33,699 nt of DNA from NCBI GenBank assembly GCA_937910665.1, contig CALEPR010000128.1, positions 1-33,699 of the forward strand, given 5' to 3'. The position numbers and the translations under genes were made by a program. A model generated the notes under the pieces. That model was not told the DNA's origin, searched no databases, and saw only the letters and a program-made list of their open reading frames with translations. Of this stretch, positions 31,267-33,699 are shown one piece after another. Position 1 is the stretch's first letter, and the number at the start of each line of letters is the position of its first letter. Origin of the DNA: an uncultured Selenomonadales bacterium (GTDB lineage: Bacteria; Bacillota; Negativicutes; Selenomonadales; Selenomonadaceae).

Positions 31267-31293
31267 TAAGTCGAAAAAAGTAAATTTCGATAT
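31267..31293 (+). promoter_or_regulatory. Candidate sigma-28 (SigD/FliA) promoter of flgE
   Basis: TAAG-N15-TTCGATAT resembles the flagellar sigma-28 consensus TAAA-N15-GCCGATAT (three of four and six of eight positions). It lies about 165 bases before the flgE ATG. A sigma-A box with correct spacing was not found. Confidence 0.45.
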
Positions 31294-31459
31294 ACTAGGC
31301 GTAAGTTTTAGAGACACAAACTTGACAAGAAAGAAACAAAAATTTTTTCAGGGCAGTTGATAAAATTGCAGAAGGGAATCCAAAATCTTGTGACAGGGAA
31401 CGTCGCGGACTCTGACCCTCAGTAAAAAGTTTTACATTGAAAAGGAGAAGTGATTTACC

Positions 31460-33472
31460 ATGATGCGTTCCTTGTTTTCCGGAGTTTCCGGTTTGAAGTC
31501 TCACCAGACACGAATGGATGTTATCGGCAACAACATCTCAAATATCAACACAGTAGGTTTTAAATCCAGTCGCACAACCTTCGCTGATATGCTTTCACAG
31601 ACTTCAAAAGGTGCGTCCAGTCCTTCCAGTAATGTCGGCGGTACTAACCCGACACAAATCGGTCTCGGAGCTGCGGTAGCCAGCGTTGACTTAATTACAA
31701 ATGACGGCTCACCGCAAGCCACAGGAAAAAATACTGACGTTGCGCTTTCCGGTAACGGAATGTTTGTTATGAAACGCGGAGACAGTTATTACTACACTCG
31801 TGATGGCGCATTTGAATTTGATAATGATGGTAACTACGTTCTCCCCGGTAGCGGTCTTTATGTTCAAGGCTGGAATGCAGTTGAAGGTTCGCTGAATACA
31901 AACGCTGATCCTTCCAACATAGTTGTTCCTGCGGGCAGAGCGATGGCGGCAACGGCTACCACTTCGGTAGATTTCAGCGGAAACTTAAATGCATCTTCAC
32001 CTACAATTAAAAGTATAACTTACACCGTTGGAGGTAGCGGGACAGATGAAACTTTGGTTGTTAATCAGTACAAAATTTCTGAAATGACTTATGACGCTGT
32101 TTGGTCGGCAACTGCTGTCACAAGCGGCACTAGTACCTATAAAATTGGTGACACAGGTTCTAATAACAAACTCACAGGCGCAGTCACAACTATAAAATTG
32201 ACATTGAGCAATGGAAATACTATCGACATTACAGGTGGAAGCACCGAGTACAAAATTGGCGACTACTATACCAGTGGCGATTCAACTACCGCAATAACGA
32301 GTATTCAATGTGTGTACACTGCTAAAAAGCAGGCTCTTCCATCAGGAACCAGTGAGGTTACGCTCGGGGATACGATTACCGATACCAACATAGTTGCCAG
32401 TGGTTCCAGTGCCATCATAACCGGCGCACATTTCAAACTCTACGACTCGACATTTGATCCTGACCCAACGAATCCGACTATATTGGAAGATGATGAGGAA
32501 GTCACTTGGGACGGTACGGCAAGCGGCAAGAAAACTTATAAGGTAGGCGACCTGTACGGCACGGAGTCTGTCAATGTCGACGGAACCAATGTAATTGCCG
32601 CGATTTTAAATCTTAGCGACGGATCGACCCAGAAAGTTACCAGCGGTTTTTACGAAGTCGGGCACTCGATTCCTGTTACTACCACCGTTACAATTTACGA
32701 CTCGGAAGGAAAAACTCACGCAGTTACCATGCTTATTGATAAAGATCCCTTGAGTTCAGACAGTAGCGCAAATGCGACCGCCCAATCTCTTGGAAATGAT
32801 AATCGCTGGAGAATTTATCTTTCCCCTGCGACAGGGAAAAAAGGTCCGGCAACTTTGTATTCAAGGACTGAAACTGACGGCTCAAAAACCGATGGACATT
32901 TCAATCAGACAGAATCAAATTCGGAAGGAACAGTTTCCTATATTTATTTCAACAGCGATGGCTCTTACAATGCGTCGGCTACCAGCGGCGGCACAATGCT
33001 TTTAGAATATTCGAACGGCAATGGTGCTGCGTCCACAACTTCAGCTGTGAACTTTACCGGCTTAACGCAGTATTCCGGAAACAGCACAGCATATCCTACA
33101 GCCGACGGAAATAGTTTCGGCGTTTTGCAAAGTATCTCTATCGACAATTCAGGAGTTTTGACAGGAACTTACACCAACGGCGTTTTGAGGTTTGAGGCAC
33201 AGTTGGCAGTCGCTCAATTTATCAACTCTGCAGGTTTGACTAAGGTTGGAACGAGTTTGTATCAAGAATCCAATAACTCGGGTACGGCAAACATTAAAAC
33301 TGTCACTGACTTGGGCTTGACGGTTACGCCTTCCGCTTTGGAAATGTCTAATGTTGACTTGGCATCTGAATTGGCAGATATGATTGTCACTCAGCGCGGT
33401 TTCCAATCCAATTCAAAAATAATCACGGTCGGCGATGAAATGCTGGAAACTCTTATCAACATGAAGAGATAA
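31460..33472 (+). CDS. flgE: Flagellar hook protein FlgE, long form
   Basis: This 670-residue hook protein has the rod/hook N-terminal motif MRSLFSGVSGLKSHQTRMDV-x-GNNISNINTVGFKSS and the C-terminal SELADMIVTQRGFQSNSKIITVGDEMLETLI, which form the D0/D1 core. The flagellar hook is a ~55 nm extracellular joint built from FlgE. Salmonella FlgE has about 400 residues; the extra ~270 lie in a Thr/Ser/Gly-rich beta region (about 165-470) with recurring YK(I/V)GD motifs at 227-231, 264-268 and 360-364, and a variant YEVGH at 398-402. GGAG precedes the ATG by 12 bases. A terminator follows, so it ends its transcript. Confidence 0.95.
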   Translation: MMRSLFSGVSGLKSHQTRMDVIGNNISNINTVGFKSSRTTFADMLSQTSKGASSPSSNVGGTNPTQIGLGAAVASVDLITNDGSPQATGKNTDVALSGNGMFVMKRGDSYYYTRDGAFEFDNDGNYVLPGSGLYVQGWNAVEGSLNTNADPSNIVVPAGRAMAATATTSVDFSGNLNASSPTIKSITYTVGGSGTDETLVVNQYKISEMTYDAVWSATAVTSGTSTYKIGDTGSNNKLTGAVTTIKLTLSNGNTIDITGGSTEYKIGDYYTSGDSTTAITSIQCVYTAKKQALPSGTSEVTLGDTITDTNIVASGSSAIITGAHFKLYDSTFDPDPTNPTILEDDEEVTWDGTASGKKTYKVGDLYGTESVNVDGTNVIAAILNLSDGSTQKVTSGFYEVGHSIPVTTTVTIYDSEGKTHAVTMLIDKDPLSSDSSANATAQSLGNDNRWRIYLSPATGKKGPATLYSRTETDGSKTDGHFNQTESNSEGTVSYIYFNSDGSYNASATSGGTMLLEYSNGNGAASTTSAVNFTGLTQYSGNSTAYPTADGNSFGVLQSISIDNSGVLTGTYTNGVLRFEAQLAVAQFINSAGLTKVGTSLYQESNNSGTANIKTVTDLGLTVTPSALEMSNVDLASELADMIVTQRGFQSNSKIITVGDEMLETLINMKR

Positions 33473-33488
33473 TTTTAAATATAACCTA

Positions 33489-33529
33489 GCGAGAAAACCA
33501 CTACTTCTGTAAATGATGGGGTTTCTCGC
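33489..33529 (+). terminator. Terminator after flgE
   Basis: GCGAGAAA-AC pairs with GTTTCTCGC (one bulged A) around a 22-base loop, then C and seven T. Confidence 0.85.
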
Positions 33530-33699
33530 CTTTTTTTGTTAGCAAAAAATTTTTATTATTACACCGAACTGTCGTAACGACAAATATGTTTCTAAAAAAA
33601 TTTATCTTTACTCGAAGAAATATTACTCCGGCGATTAAAAATAACCAAAAAATCTTTAAGTCTTTTCAAGCTCCGTATATGCTCGTGATTTAATTTTTA

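Overview
The window is AT-rich chromosomal DNA, probably from a flagellated diderm Firmicute of the Negativicutes (Selenomonadales-like). Three things point there: Firmicute-style genes with strong GGAGG ribosome binding sites (HemZ, RqcH, a Fur-family regulator, HxlR); the LPS heptose gene hldE C-domain/rfaE2, which implies an outer membrane; and a long flagellar hook protein. A-runs joined to T-runs (AAAATTTT) are frequent in coding and non-coding DNA alike. TTG and GTG starts are frequent too. The taxonomic call is inference.

Positions 1-7067 are an accessory/defence region read entirely on the minus strand. It holds an EcoRI-type adenine methyltransferase coupled to a DUF262-HNH nuclease, two diverged copies of a BrnT/BrnA toxin-antitoxin pair, a Doc toxin with a 45-residue partner, a MATE transporter fused to an RsbW-like ATPase domain, and an unrecognised two-helix membrane protein. 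Two decayed copies of the clpB 3' end (2958-3023 and 6095-6204) lie inside this region. Each is followed at the same distance by a near-identical hairpin, which looks like scars of repeated insertion behind clpB.

Positions 7068-17776 are mostly core genes: clpB with a clear promoter; a pilin-like protein with rmlB; a CorC/HlyC-type CNNM-CBS protein with an unrecognised 400-residue partner; ftsW; and a fur-hemZ operon.

Positions 17831-19607 hold the most interesting system: a radical SAM/SPASM enzyme next to a 53-residue precursor peptide (18962-19123) that carries four ACGSGDK repeats. Each repeat contains a Cys-x3-Asp motif. The peptide has its own promoter, a terminator-like hairpin separates it from the enzyme gene, and an HxlR regulator is divergently transcribed. 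It resembles the 'ACGX' radical SAM systems, and the Cys-x3-Asp spacing is the one cross-linked in freyrasin-type thioether peptides (ranthipeptides).

Positions 19631-26296 hold rqcH with a GNAT gene on the minus strand, then a plus-strand glycan operon: glycosyltransferase, NeuD-like acyltransferase, acyl carrier protein, KAS III, SDR reductase, and the heptose adenylyltransferase. The middle four could make a short 3-hydroxyacyl group and place it on a sugar.

Positions 26421-33699 hold a lone PTS glucitol-type IIA protein, larE without other lar genes, recJ, a Tat-exported DUF362 protein and flgE. After the flgE terminator (about 33538-33699) I see no gene. No tRNA, rRNA, CRISPR array, transposase or integrase was recognised.
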